DNA of 64,000 nucleotides from Sphingomonas sp. IC081 (GCF_006874585.1 NZ_CP029761.1:1003001-1067000), one strand, 5' to 3'. Positions 53,060 through 61,485 are shown, counted from the stretch's first letter. The notes: a model not told the origin generated them from the letters alone. A program made the numbers and translations.

Positions 53060-53530
53060 TCAGCGGACCACGGCGTGATACTCCAGCGCGCCGGAGCCGC
53101 GGGGCGCGAGATGCGCCAGCGTCCAGCGGATATGCGTGACGTCCTCAAGCTGCGCGGCGCGGCGCATTCCCGCAGCATCGGCAACCGTCAGCGCGGCGAG
53201 CTTTCCGAAAGTCCTGCCGCCGTCGACCGAGACCTCGCAGCCGGCTTCCTCCGCCGCAAGGCGCACCGGCGCGGGCAGCGGATTGGTGACCACGAAATTG
53301 TCGACCGGCTTGTCGCCGTCGTTGCTGTAGCGCGTGGTGAAGAGCAGGCGGTCCCCCGGCACGACGGTTGTCGGCGCCGCGAGCACGGTCTTGCCGGTGC
53401 CGTTTGCGGTCACGGTCCTTTCCACCTGGACGTCGCCCTTGAGCGAGACAGGCTCGGCTGCCGATGCGGCGCCGGACAGCGCAAGGCCGAAAGCAAGAGC
53501 AGAGAGCGAGGCGGGCAGGTGGCGGTTCAT
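53060..53530 (-). CDS. small exported DUF11-like protein (operon gene 2)
   Basis: 156 residues from ATG 53530 with signal peptide MNRHLPASLSALAFGLALSG. The mature part is one DUF11-like immunoglobulin fold: SLKGDVQVERTVTANGTGKT, VVPGDRLLFTTRYSNDGDKP, VDNFVVTNPLPAPVRLA, and a final strand GALEYHAVVR. A much longer overlapping open frame exists but the shorter one carries the signal peptide and ribosome site. It lies between operon genes 1 and 3 on the same strand, 14 bases after gene 1. Probably a periplasmic or surface partner of the larger proteins. Confidence 0.78.
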   Translation of the reverse strand: MNRHLPASLSALAFGLALSGAASAAEPVSLKGDVQVERTVTANGTGKTVLAAPTTVVPGDRLLFTTRYSNDGDKPVDNFVVTNPLPAPVRLAAEEAGCEVSVDGGRTFGKLAALTVADAAGMRRAAQLEDVTHIRWTLAHLAPRGSGALEYHAVVR

Positions 53531-53544
53531 CGCTTGGGTGACCC

Positions 53545-54531
53545 TTACTGGATGGTGACGTTGAAAGTGACGGTATGGGTGGAGCCGGCGGCGGCGGTGC
53601 CGACCAGCACGTCGATGCCGCTGGACGAGGCCTTGCCGGCGTCGCCGTCGGCCGCATCGGTAAGCGCGGCGGCATCGAGCTTGAGCGTGCCGGCGGTGTA
53701 GCTGGTGCCGGCCGGGATCACGTCGGTAAGGCGCAGGTCGCCGATCGAACCGCTGCCGCCGATGGTGGCGACCAGCGTGTAGGTCACGCTGGCGCCGGGG
53801 ACCGGCTGGCTGCCGCCGAAGGGGTCGGCGATGGCGGCGGACTTCACCAGCGCCACGGTGGCGACCGAGGCGACCAGCGATCCGTCGGCATCGGCATCGG
53901 CGCCCGAAGCGCCGACCACCGCATCGCCGCCGCCCTGACCCTTGCCCGCATAAGCCGTGCCCGGCGTGCCGCTGCCGGTGACGGCGCGGGCGGCGAGGTT
54001 GACCTTGCTGGTCTCGGCATCGGTCATGCCGCCGGGCCCGGTGACGACGACAAAGACGGTGAGCGACTTGTCCTGATCGATCGAGGGTGTCGCCGCGCCG
54101 GACGCCAGCACGGTATCGACGCCCGCGTCGTAAACGCCGTTGCCGTTGCTGTCCCAGGCGATGGCGGTGACCGCGGCGGTGAACGGGTTGCCGGAAACGG
54201 CCGGATTGGCGGTAAGGTGGAAGGCCTCGGGGCCATTGCCGGTGTTGGTGAGCTGGTAGGCCAGCACCGCGCTGCCACCGGCGATCGAGACCGGCGCGCT
54301 GTCCCGGGAGGCCAGCGCCACATCGAGCAGTTCGTCGACCTTCACGGTGACCGTGTTCGAATCCACCGTCCGGGTCGTCCCGCCGGCCGAGAAGCTGGCC
54401 GAGGCGGTGTTCTCGATCAGGGTGCCCGCCGCGACGCTGGCGGCCTGCGCCTGCGGGCATAGTGCAGGCGCGGCCAGCACGGCGGCCGTGGCGGCAAGGC
54501 GGGTTGCGATACGGGTTTGCGCGTAGGTCAT
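53545..54531 (-). CDS. secreted DUF11 protein (operon gene 1)
   Basis: 328 residues. Signal peptide TRLAATAAVLAAPALCPQAQ, mature start ASVAAGTLIENTASASFSAG with SNTVTVKV, matching the equivalent region of genes 3 and 4. There is an acidic Ca-binding-like loop (DSNGNGVYDAGVDTVL) near residues 133-148. The C-terminal DUF11-type domain is at about 215-328 (LVKSAAIADPFGGSQPVPGA, LRLTDVIPAGTSYTAGTLKL), ending HTVTFNVTIQ. It is the first gene of the five-gene operon and is divergent from the response regulator gene across 174 bases that hold a large inverted repeat. Confidence 0.8.
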   Translation of the reverse strand: MTYAQTRIATRLAATAAVLAAPALCPQAQAASVAAGTLIENTASASFSAGGTTRTVDSNTVTVKVDELLDVALASRDSAPVSIAGGSAVLAYQLTNTGNGPEAFHLTANPAVSGNPFTAAVTAIAWDSNGNGVYDAGVDTVLASGAATPSIDQDKSLTVFVVVTGPGGMTDAETSKVNLAARAVTGSGTPGTAYAGKGQGGGDAVVGASGADADADGSLVASVATVALVKSAAIADPFGGSQPVPGASVTYTLVATIGGSGSIGDLRLTDVIPAGTSYTAGTLKLDAAALTDAADGDAGKASSSGIDVLVGTAAAGSTHTVTFNVTIQ

Positions 54532-54584
54532 GTCCCGGTTGGTGAACCGGTCTGGTTAGCGAACAGTTTACCCTGATTTGAGTT

Positions 54585-54631
54585 CATCCCAAGGTATGCA
54601 AACGGGAGAAATTGGATCATACTTTGGGATG
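54585..54631. promoter_or_regulatory. large inverted repeat in the DUF11-operon / response-regulator promoter
   Basis: Half-site CATCCCAAGGTATG (54585-54598) and CATACTTTGGGATG (54618-54631) are inverted repeats with one mismatch in 14, separated by 19 bases; centre-to-centre distance is 33 bases, about three helical turns. A further GGGAT direct repeat (GGGATGTGGGATT) follows the right half. The arrangement suggests a paired operator for a dimeric regulator such as the adjacent NarL-type protein. Confidence 0.65.
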
Positions 54632-54705
54632 TGGGATTTGTTTTTCTGGCGGATTCTCGAGGATATGCGGGCACTTGCGCCATTGGTGGGGATAGGGGGG
54701 AACAC

Positions 54706-55317
54706 GTGATTCGACGTCTGATTATTGCCGATGACCATCCGATCTGCGTCTCGGCGTTAACTTCGGCGGTTAACGCGGTTGATGAGGGGATCCTCGTTTC
54801 GACCACCGACACGCTTTCCGGCGTGCGGGATCTGATCGCGCAAGGGCCGTTCGACGCGCTGCTGCTCGACCTCGCGCTGAAGGACAGCCAGGGGCTGGCC
54901 AACCTCGTCGCGGTTCAGGCCGCCGCGCCCAAGCTGCCGGTGCTGGTGGTGAGCGGCAATGCCGCGGCCGACCTTCCGGCCCGTGCGGCCATGCTGGGCG
55001 CGCGCGGCTTCCTCAACAAGACGGCGCCGCTGGCCGAGATGAAGTCGGCGATCGCCGTCATCCTCGAAGGCGGTACCTGGTTCCCGCTGCGCGAGGAGCC
55101 TGCCGATTCGCTGGCCGACAAGCTCTCGCCCGCGCAGATGCGGGTCATGGCGGAACTGGCGCAGGGCAAGTCGAACAAGCTGATCGCCTACAGCCTCGGC
55201 CTTACCGAGCCGACCATCAAGTCGCATCTTTCGGCGATCTACCGGGCGATCGGCGTACACAACCGCTCGCAGGCGCTGCTGGCGCTGCGGCAGGGGCTCG
55301 ACGAGGCGGCGGCCTAG
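54706..55317 (+). CDS. NarL/LuxR-type response regulator
   Basis: 203 residues from GTG 54706, preceded by a GGGGGG ribosome site six bases upstream; the open frame extends to 54631 into the inverted repeat. Receiver domain: acidic pair IIADDHP, phospho-acceptor Asp55 in LLLDLALKD, and Lys105 in GFLNKTAPL. C-terminal LuxR helix-turn-helix about 145-200: LSPAQMRVMAELAQGKSNKL and TEPTIKSHLSAIYRAIGVHN. Adjacent Hpt and hybrid kinase genes imply a His-Asp-His-Asp phosphorelay ending in this regulator. Its most likely target is the divergent DUF11 operon and its own gene. Confidence 0.92.
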   Translation: MIRRLIIADDHPICVSALTSAVNAVDEGILVSTTDTLSGVRDLIAQGPFDALLLDLALKDSQGLANLVAVQAAAPKLPVLVVSGNAAADLPARAAMLGARGFLNKTAPLAEMKSAIAVILEGGTWFPLREEPADSLADKLSPAQMRVMAELAQGKSNKLIAYSLGLTEPTIKSHLSAIYRAIGVHNRSQALLALRQGLDEAAA

Positions 55318-55338
55318 GCGCCGCCGGTTGCCGTGAGG

Positions 55339-55689
55339 CTAATCGGGGAAGCGGTGGGCGATCCACTCGGCGGTCTGGCGGGCGGCGTCCAGCAGGGGCG
55401 GCAGCACGGCCTCTGCCGGGATGGGGGACGCCGCCTTCTCGATCCCCTCGGCGGCGCGGGCCAGCCGGGTTGCCGACATGTTGCCGGCGGCGCCCTTGAA
55501 GCCGTGGGCCAGGCGGCGGGCGTGGTCTTCGTCGCCGCCGGTCAGCGCGGCGGCGATGGCGCGTGCCTCATCCATCGCACAGGCCCCGAAAGCCCGGAGA
55601 ATCGGCACCATCCGCGCTTCGCCCAGAGCCTCGAAGGAACGCGCGAGTTCCTCTTCGTCAACAAGCGGGGGGGCGGCGGTCTCCTTCAT
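55339..55689 (-). CDS. histidine phosphotransfer (Hpt) protein
   Basis: 116 residues from ATG 55689 (MKETAAPPLVDEEELARSFE). Helical Hpt domain with phospho-acceptor His62 in HARRLAHGFKGAAGNM, matching the H-x2-K-G consensus, and ATRLARAAEGIEKAA after it. It is a stand-alone phosphotransfer protein, cytosolic, and probably carries phosphate from the receiver of the hybrid kinase to the NarL-type regulator. It is convergent with the regulator gene (21-base gap) and divergent from the kinase gene, so the three phosphorelay genes sit together. Confidence 0.9.
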   Translation of the reverse strand: MKETAAPPLVDEEELARSFEALGEARMVPILRAFGACAMDEARAIAAALTGGDEDHARRLAHGFKGAAGNMSATRLARAAEGIEKAASPIPAEAVLPPLLDAARQTAEWIAHRFPD

Positions 55690-55847
55690 GTGCGAACTCC
55701 GGCAGGGGGGACAGGGCAGCAAGGCACGCACCATGGCGTGCGGAAGCGGCCTGTCGACGGTCGCGGGCATGTTACTCGGGGAAAACCGGAGGGCAACCTT
55801 CGCTTTGCGCGTGCGGCATCGGCGGGGACCACGATAGGGATGGCGGG

Positions 55848-58800
55848 ATGACACCGCCTGCCTGGAACCTGCTGAAACGGCGCCTTGCGCCCGATACCGA
55901 TGCCGGAACCGATACCGGAACCGATACCGCAGGCCAGCCGTCCCGCCGCGAGTCATGGTCGATCTGGCTGGGGCGTGTCGCGGTCCTGGCGGCGGTCTAT
56001 GCGCTGGGCGGGGCGATCGGCCTCGATCTGGCGATCCCCCCCGGCTACGCGACGGTCGTCTGGCCCGCTTCGGGGCTTGCGCTCGCGGGACTGCTGGGCT
56101 GGGGGCGGCGACACTGGCCGGCGGTCTGGCTGGGCTCCTTCGCGATCAATGCCTACCATGCCCTTGGCGGTTCGGCGGGCGAGATCTCGATCGGCCATGC
56201 GCTGCTCAACGGCACCGTGTTCGGCGCCGGGGCGAGCCTGCAGGCGGTTGTCGCGGCCAGCGCCGCGCGGCGCTGGTTCGTCTCGGGCATCGACCTCGGG
56301 ACCCCGCGCCGTCTTGCCGCGTTCCTGGGGGCCGTGCTGCTGGCGCCCTGCCTGATTTCCGCCTCCGTCGGCACGGTGATGCTGGCTCTGGGCACGGGCA
56401 TCGATCTGACGCTGGCGCTGCGCAACTGGTACACCTGGTACGGCGGTGACGTGCTGGGCATCTCGGCGGTGCTGCCGACGCTGCTGTTCTCGCCGATCTC
56501 GCCGGTGCCGCTGCGCTGGCGCGGGCGGGTGCTGCGCGGGGTCACGGCGCTGGTGGCGATCTGCCTGGCGCTGGCCACCGGGGCGACCTTCGTCCTGTGG
56601 AAGCACAGCGTGGAGCAGCAGTACGGGCGCGCCCAGGCCAGCTTCTTTGCCATCACCACCGAGACCGAGCGGGCGCTCGACCGCCGGTTCGAGATCTATT
56701 CGCAGGCGCTTGGCGCCGCGGCGGGCCTGCTGGCGGTGGACCCGGCGATGACCGAGCGGCGCTGGGAGGCCTATGTCGGCGCGACCGGACTGGAACAGCA
56801 CCTGCCCGGGCTCCTCGGCATCGGCACGATCGAGGCGATGTCCTCGTCCGACCTCGACCGGCTGGTGCGCGAGATGGAGCGCGCGGGCGATCCCCCGCTC
56901 GATGTCCATCCCTTGACCGGGCGCGACTGGCATTACGTGGTCACGCTCGTCGCGCCTTTCGAGCGCAACAAGCGCATCTACGGGCTGGACCTAGGGTTCG
57001 ATCCGAACCGCCGCGCGGCGATGGCGCGCGCCCGCCGGATCGGCCAGACGGTGTTGACGCCGCAGATCGGCCTGCTGCAGAAGGATCGGCCCAGCCCCGG
57101 CTACCTGCTGCTGCTGCCGCTCGGCGCGCGGCCGCACGGCCATGACGAGAAAGTGCCGGGCTTCCGCTGGGCCTATGCGCCGATCGAGATCGACCACATA
57201 TTTGCCGGACTGACCACCGGGCAGGGGCAGGACTTCACGCTGGAGGTCTTCGAAGGCGACACCACCGATCCGGCGCGCCGCATCTACGCCACCGGCGCGG
57301 GGACCGAGGATGCCGCCGATCCGCTGTTCCGGCGCACTGCCCGCGTCACCGTCTCCGGGCGGCAATGGACCTTGCGCTGGGCCAGCCTGGAGCCTTTCGA
57401 GACGCGGGCGATGTCGAACGAGCCGCTCAGCGTGCTGCTGGGCGGCGGGCTGGTCACGGTGCTGCTGGGGCTCCTGCTCAGCCACTTCGTGCGGCGCGAG
57501 GCGACGATCTCGCGCGAGGTGGACATGGCCACCGGCGAACTGGCCCGGGTCGCCGAGGAGCGGCGCCTCGCGGTGGAGGATCTCAACGAGAGCAACCGCC
57601 TCTTGCTGCTGGCGGAGGCAACCATGCATGTCGGCCACTGGCAGCTCGATTTCGTGACCGGGCAGGTGCTCTGGTCCGACGAATTGTTCCACATCCACGG
57701 CCTGCCTCCGGGACCGTCGCCGAGCCCTGCCGAAGTGCTCGAATTCTACGTGCCGGAGGACCGGGCGATCGTGGTGGCGGCCATCGATGCGGCGCGCAAG
57801 TATGGGGCGCCGTGCCGGTTTGCCGCCTGCGTGCGCCGCGCGGACGGGGCGCTGCGCCATGTCGAGATCGTCGCCCATGTCGAGCCTGCCGAGGATGGCA
57901 GCCCCGGCGGGCTGTTCGGCGTCCTGGCCGATCGCACCGAGGAAGTGGAACTGCGCAACGAACTCCTGCGCACGCGTGACGAGGCCCGTGCCGCGGCCGA
58001 CGCCAAGAGCGCGTTCCTGGCCAACATGAGCCACGACATCCGCACGCCGATGAACGCGGTGCTGGGGTTCGCGGAAATGCTGCACGGCGCCGACCTGCCG
58101 CTGGAACAGCATCGGCAGGTCGGGATCATCCTCGATTCCGGCCGCAACATGATGAGCCTGCTCAACGACATCCTCGACCTTTCGAAAATCGAGGCCGGGC
58201 GCATGGAACTGGTCGAGCGCAGTTTCGACGTTCATGCCCTGCTCGGCGGGGCGATCGAGCTGTTCCGCCAGTCGGCGGCGGAACGCGGCATCGCGCTGGG
58301 CCTCGATCTCGATCCGGCGGTGCCGCAGTGGATCCGCGGCGACAAGGTGCGCATCCGCCAGATCCTCGACAACCTGCTCAGCAATGCGGTCAAGTTCACC
58401 GGCAAGGGGCAGGTCATGCTGGCGGCGCGGGTCCAGCGCGGCAAGGGCGCGGCGCGGCTGGCGATCTCGGTGAGCGATACCGGCATCGGCATCGCCGCGG
58501 ACCGGCAGCAGCATATCTTCGACGGCTTCACCCAGGCCGATGCCTCGATCCATGAGCGGTTCGGCGGCACCGGACTGGGCCTCGCGATCTGCGCGCGGCT
58601 GGCGGCGCTGATGGGCGGCACCGTCGCGGTGGAGAGCGTGACCGGGCACGGCTCCACTTTCACGCTGCGCCTGCCGCTGCGGCCCGCGCGGGCGCGCACG
58701 GAAGGGGTGGAGGAGGCGGCCTGGGGAGAGGAACCGGATCGCCCGCTGGCGCTCGCCGGCCGGGTGCTGGTGGCGGAAGACAATCATATCAACCGCATGG

Positions 58801-59174
58801 TCGTGGCGGCCATGCTCGACCGGCTGGGCATCGATCATGTCTTTGCGGGCGACGGCGAGGAGGCGATTGCCGCCGTCAAGGCCGCGCGGGCGGCGGGCGA
58901 GCCCTTCGCGATGGTGCTGATGGACATCCAGATGCCGCGCATGGGCGGCCACGATGCGGCGCGGGCCTTGCGCCGGGCGGGCATCGATGCCGAGGAACTG
59001 CCGATCGTCGGCCTTTCCGCCAATGCCTTCCCCGAGGATACCGTGGCCGCGCTCGAGGCCGGGATGCAGGCCCATCTCACCAAGCCGCTGCGACTGGAAG
59101 CGCTGGCCGCCGTGCTGGCTGAGTTTGCCGGCGAGCCGGAAGGCGGCGAAACGGACCCGGGGCAGGCCGATTGA
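55848..59174 (+). CDS. hybrid histidine kinase with MASE1, CHASE and PAS domains
   Basis: 1108 residues from ATG 55848. The N-terminal MASE1 region (about 35-240) has roughly eight membrane helices with PGYATVVWPASGLALAGLLG. An extracytoplasmic CHASE domain (about 255-480) contains TTETERALDRRFEIYSQALG and RDWHYVVTLVAPFERNKRIY, then a last TM helix. A PAS domain (about 585-700) has GHWQLDFVTGQVLWSDELF. HisKA phospho-His near 728 lies in NMSHDIRTPMNAVLGFAEML. The HATPase has DNLLSNAVKF, DTGIGI and FGGTGLGLAI. The C-terminal receiver (from about 972, VLVAEDNHINRMVV) has Asp near 1025 in LMDIQMPRMGG. CHASE domains sense small extracellular molecules. It lacks its own Hpt, which the neighbouring gene supplies. 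Confidence 0.92.
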   Translation: MTPPAWNLLKRRLAPDTDAGTDTGTDTAGQPSRRESWSIWLGRVAVLAAVYALGGAIGLDLAIPPGYATVVWPASGLALAGLLGWGRRHWPAVWLGSFAINAYHALGGSAGEISIGHALLNGTVFGAGASLQAVVAASAARRWFVSGIDLGTPRRLAAFLGAVLLAPCLISASVGTVMLALGTGIDLTLALRNWYTWYGGDVLGISAVLPTLLFSPISPVPLRWRGRVLRGVTALVAICLALATGATFVLWKHSVEQQYGRAQASFFAITTETERALDRRFEIYSQALGAAAGLLAVDPAMTERRWEAYVGATGLEQHLPGLLGIGTIEAMSSSDLDRLVREMERAGDPPLDVHPLTGRDWHYVVTLVAPFERNKRIYGLDLGFDPNRRAAMARARRIGQTVLTPQIGLLQKDRPSPGYLLLLPLGARPHGHDEKVPGFRWAYAPIEIDHIFAGLTTGQGQDFTLEVFEGDTTDPARRIYATGAGTEDAADPLFRRTARVTVSGRQWTLRWASLEPFETRAMSNEPLSVLLGGGLVTVLLGLLLSHFVRREATISREVDMATGELARVAEERRLAVEDLNESNRLLLLAEATMHVGHWQLDFVTGQVLWSDELFHIHGLPPGPSPSPAEVLEFYVPEDRAIVVAAIDAARKYGAPCRFAACVRRADGALRHVEIVAHVEPAEDGSPGGLFGVLADRTEEVELRNELLRTRDEARAAADAKSAFLANMSHDIRTPMNAVLGFAEMLHGADLPLEQHRQVGIILDSGRNMMSLLNDILDLSKIEAGRMELVERSFDVHALLGGAIELFRQSAAERGIALGLDLDPAVPQWIRGDKVRIRQILDNLLSNAVKFTGKGQVMLAARVQRGKGAARLAISVSDTGIGIAADRQQHIFDGFTQADASIHERFGGTGLGLAICARLAALMGGTVAVESVTGHGSTFTLRLPLRPARARTEGVEEAAWGEEPDRPLALAGRVLVAEDNHINRMVVAAMLDRLGIDHVFAGDGEEAIAAVKAARAAGEPFAMVLMDIQMPRMGGHDAARALRRAGIDAEELPIVGLSANAFPEDTVAALEAGMQAHLTKPLRLEALAAVLAEFAGEPEGGETDPGQAD
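55891..55930 (+). repeat. short tandem repeat inside the kinase N-terminus
   Basis: Imperfect 12-bp units related to GGAACCGATACC encode an Asp/Thr-rich stretch (DTDAGTDTGTDTAG) before the first membrane helix. It could vary in copy number between strains. Confidence 0.5.
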
Positions 59175-59190
59175 TGAACCGCGATCATGG

Positions 59191-59236
59191 CCGGGGCGGG
59201 CCCCGGCCCCGGCCCCGGCCCTAGCACCGGGGCCGG
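59191..59236. terminator. GC-rich repeat and hairpin after the hybrid kinase
   Basis: Three CCCCGG-type units (59201-59218) lead into a perfect 10-bp stem, CCGGCCCCGG (59209-59218) and CCGGGGCCGG (59227-59236), with an 8-base loop. It lies between the convergent kinase and LysR genes. No T-run, so its terminator role is uncertain. Confidence 0.5.
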
Positions 59237-59246
59237 CACTGCGAGA

Positions 59247-60140
59247 TCAGCCGCGCCAGCGCAGTGCGTCGACCAGCAGGCGGAAGGCGGCGGAGGACTG
59301 GCGGCGGCTCGGATAATAGAGGTGGTAGCCGGGGAAGGGCTGGCACCAGTCTTCCAGCAGCGGCACCAGTTCGCCACGCTCGACATAAGGGCGCGAATAG
59401 GATTCCATCATGATCGCGATGCCGGTGCCGTCGAGCGCGGCGCGCAGGATCATCGGCATCGAGTTGAACGTCAGCTGCCCGTCGACCCGCACGTTGAGCG
59501 CGCGGCCATCCTTCTCGAACTCCCAGGCATAGAGGTTGCCGCGCGTGCGGAAGCGCAAGTTAATGCACTGGTGCGCGGCGAGATCGTGCGGGGTTTCCGG
59601 CCTTCCCTGGCGGGCGAGATAGGCGGGCGAGGCGACCGGCACCAGCCGCATCTCGGGGCCGATGCAGACCGCGATCATGTCCCGCGCAACCGATTCGCCA
59701 AGCCGGATGCCCGCGTCGAAACGGTCCGCGACGATGTCCGACAGGCCGGAATCGACGCTCACTTCGACATTGATGTCCGGGTAGCGCTCGAGAAAGGGTT
59801 TCAGCGAGGGCCAGAGCAGTTCGTGCGCCGCCTGTTCGGTGGTGGTGAGGCGGATGGTGCCCGCCGGACGTTCGCGCAGTTCGCTGATCGAGGCGAGGCT
59901 GAGGCCGATTTCCTCCATCGCCGGGCGCAGGCTGGCGAGCAGCCGCTCGCCCGCTTCGGTGGGCGCCACGCTGCGGGTGGTGCGGGCCAGCAGCCGCACG
60001 CCGAGGCGGGCCTCGAGGCGGCGGATCGTGTGGCTCAGCGCCGATTGCGAGGAATCGAGCTTGGCCGCCGCGCGGGTGAAGCTGCCCTCGTCGGCGACGG
60101 CGATGAAGGCAATCAGGTCGGCCATGTGTTCGCGTTGCAT
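59247..60140 (-). CDS. LysR family transcriptional regulator
   Basis: 297 residues from ATG 60140; a second ATG five codons later (MADLIAF) is also possible. HTH: MADLIAFIAVADEGSFTRAA, AAKLDSSQSALSHTIRRLEA and LGVRLLARTTRSVAPTEAGE. The effector domain shows PDINVEVSVDSGLSDIVADR and FDAGIRLGE, typical of the CrgA-like LysR group. It is divergent from the alcohol dehydrogenase gene across about 120 bases, so it probably regulates it; this LysR-SDR/ADH pairing is common. The effector is unknown. Confidence 0.9.
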   Translation of the reverse strand: MQREHMADLIAFIAVADEGSFTRAAAKLDSSQSALSHTIRRLEARLGVRLLARTTRSVAPTEAGERLLASLRPAMEEIGLSLASISELRERPAGTIRLTTTEQAAHELLWPSLKPFLERYPDINVEVSVDSGLSDIVADRFDAGIRLGESVARDMIAVCIGPEMRLVPVASPAYLARQGRPETPHDLAAHQCINLRFRTRGNLYAWEFEKDGRALNVRVDGQLTFNSMPMILRAALDGTGIAIMMESYSRPYVERGELVPLLEDWCQPFPGYHLYYPSRRQSSAAFRLLVDALRWRG

Positions 60141-60262
60141 TAATGAGCCTGTATCATGACTGCATTGCAATTTCCTCTGGTTTTCGTGCGCGGCTCGCAC
60201 GCCTATATGGCACTATGCTGCATCGCGGCATTCCTTCCTCCCGACCAAGGATCTCTCTTCAG

Positions 60263-61318
60263 ATGAAGACCATCGGCTACGCAGCCCAGTCTCCCGAGAC
60301 CCCGCTTGCGCCCTATGCTTTCGAACGCCGCGAACTGCGCGGCAACGACGTTGCCATCGAGATCCAGTACTGCGGCGTCTGCCACTCGGACCTCCATACC
60401 GCCCGCAACGACTGGGGCGGCACCGTCTATCCGATCGTGCCCGGGCACGAGATCGTCGGCCGCGTCACCGCCGTCGGCCCCGAGGTTTCGCGCCATGCGG
60501 TGGGCGATACCGTTGCCATCGGCTGCCTCGTCGACAGCTGCGGCCACTGCGACCAGTGCGAGCAGGACCACGAGAACTACTGCCGCAACGGCTGGGTCGG
60601 CACCTACAACGGCCGCGACAAGGTGACCGGTGACGTCACCCAGGGCGGTTATGCCCGCGACATCGTCGTGCGCGAGGAATTCGTGCTGCGCATGCCCGAG
60701 GGCCTTGACGTCGCCAAGGCGGCACCGCTGCTCTGCGCGGGCATCACCACGTATTCGCCGCTGCGCGAATGGAACGTGGGCGAAGGCACCCGCGTCGGCG
60801 TGATCGGCCTTGGCGGTCTTGGCCACATGGCGGTGAAGCTCGCCGCGGCGATGGGCGCGGACGTGACCGTGTTCAGCCGTTCGCCCGGCAAGGAAGCCGA
60901 CGCGCTGGAACTGGGCGCCGCGCGCGTGCTGATCTCCAGCGACGAGACGGCGCTGAAGGCGGCTGCCAGCAGCTTCGACTTCATCATCGACACGGTGCCG
61001 GTCAAGCACGACCTCAACCCCTATCTGCCGCTGCTCGACGTCGACGGCAGCCTGGTGCTGGTCGGCCAGATCGGTCCGGTCGACGAACCGATCACCACGC
61101 CGCTGGTCTTCGGCCGTCGTCGCATTGCCGGCTCGCTGATCGGCGGCATCGCCGAGACCCAGGAAATGCTCGACTTCTGCGCCGAGAAGAACATCCTTCC
61201 CGAAGTCGAGATGATCCGCATGGACGAGATCAACCATGCCTACGAACGCATGGAGCGTTCCGACGTGCACTACCGCTTCGTGATCGACATGAGCACGCTG
61301 GAAGGCGCTGCTGCCTGA
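60263..61318 (+). CDS. zinc-dependent NAD(P)-alcohol dehydrogenase (CAD/YahK type)
   Basis: 351 residues from ATG 60263. The catalytic zinc ligands are in YCGVCHSDLH and PGHEIVGRVTAVG, and the structural zinc cysteines in DSCGHCDQCEQDHENYC. The dinucleotide motif is GVIGLGGLGHMAVKLAAAMG with SRSPGKEADALELGA after it. The pattern matches the YahK/YjgB broad-specificity aldehyde reductases and cinnamyl alcohol dehydrogenases. It likely reduces aldehydes with NADPH; specificity not determinable. Controlled by the divergent LysR gene in all probability. Confidence 0.92.
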   Translation: MKTIGYAAQSPETPLAPYAFERRELRGNDVAIEIQYCGVCHSDLHTARNDWGGTVYPIVPGHEIVGRVTAVGPEVSRHAVGDTVAIGCLVDSCGHCDQCEQDHENYCRNGWVGTYNGRDKVTGDVTQGGYARDIVVREEFVLRMPEGLDVAKAAPLLCAGITTYSPLREWNVGEGTRVGVIGLGGLGHMAVKLAAAMGADVTVFSRSPGKEADALELGAARVLISSDETALKAAASSFDFIIDTVPVKHDLNPYLPLLDVDGSLVLVGQIGPVDEPITTPLVFGRRRIAGSLIGGIAETQEMLDFCAEKNILPEVEMIRMDEINHAYERMERSDVHYRFVIDMSTLEGAAA

Positions 61319-61341
61319 TCGGGTCGCACTGCCTGGAGATG

Positions 61342-61373
61342 AAATGGCCGGTGGGACGTACCACCGGCCATTT
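61342..61373 (+). terminator. hairpin after the alcohol dehydrogenase gene
   Basis: AAATGGCCGGTGG-gacgta-CCACCGGCCATTT is a perfect 13-bp stem that begins 24 bases after the stop. The A/T ends of the stem supply a short T-run on either strand. Confidence 0.7.
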
Positions 61374-61485
61374 CCGCAGCGGCGCCGGATCCTCCCGGTT
61401 CCTGTTCATACGGTTTCTTACCTCTTGACCTGAAAGGCAAAACAGGGACATCTTCGGGCGCCTCCAATGCGACTGGTGGAGTTCC

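Noticed and set aside
53060..54460. 466-codon minus open frame overlapping operon genes 1 and 2
   Set aside because: The first two thirds is Arg/His-rich shadow translation of gene 1. The real gene in this frame starts at 53530 with a signal peptide.
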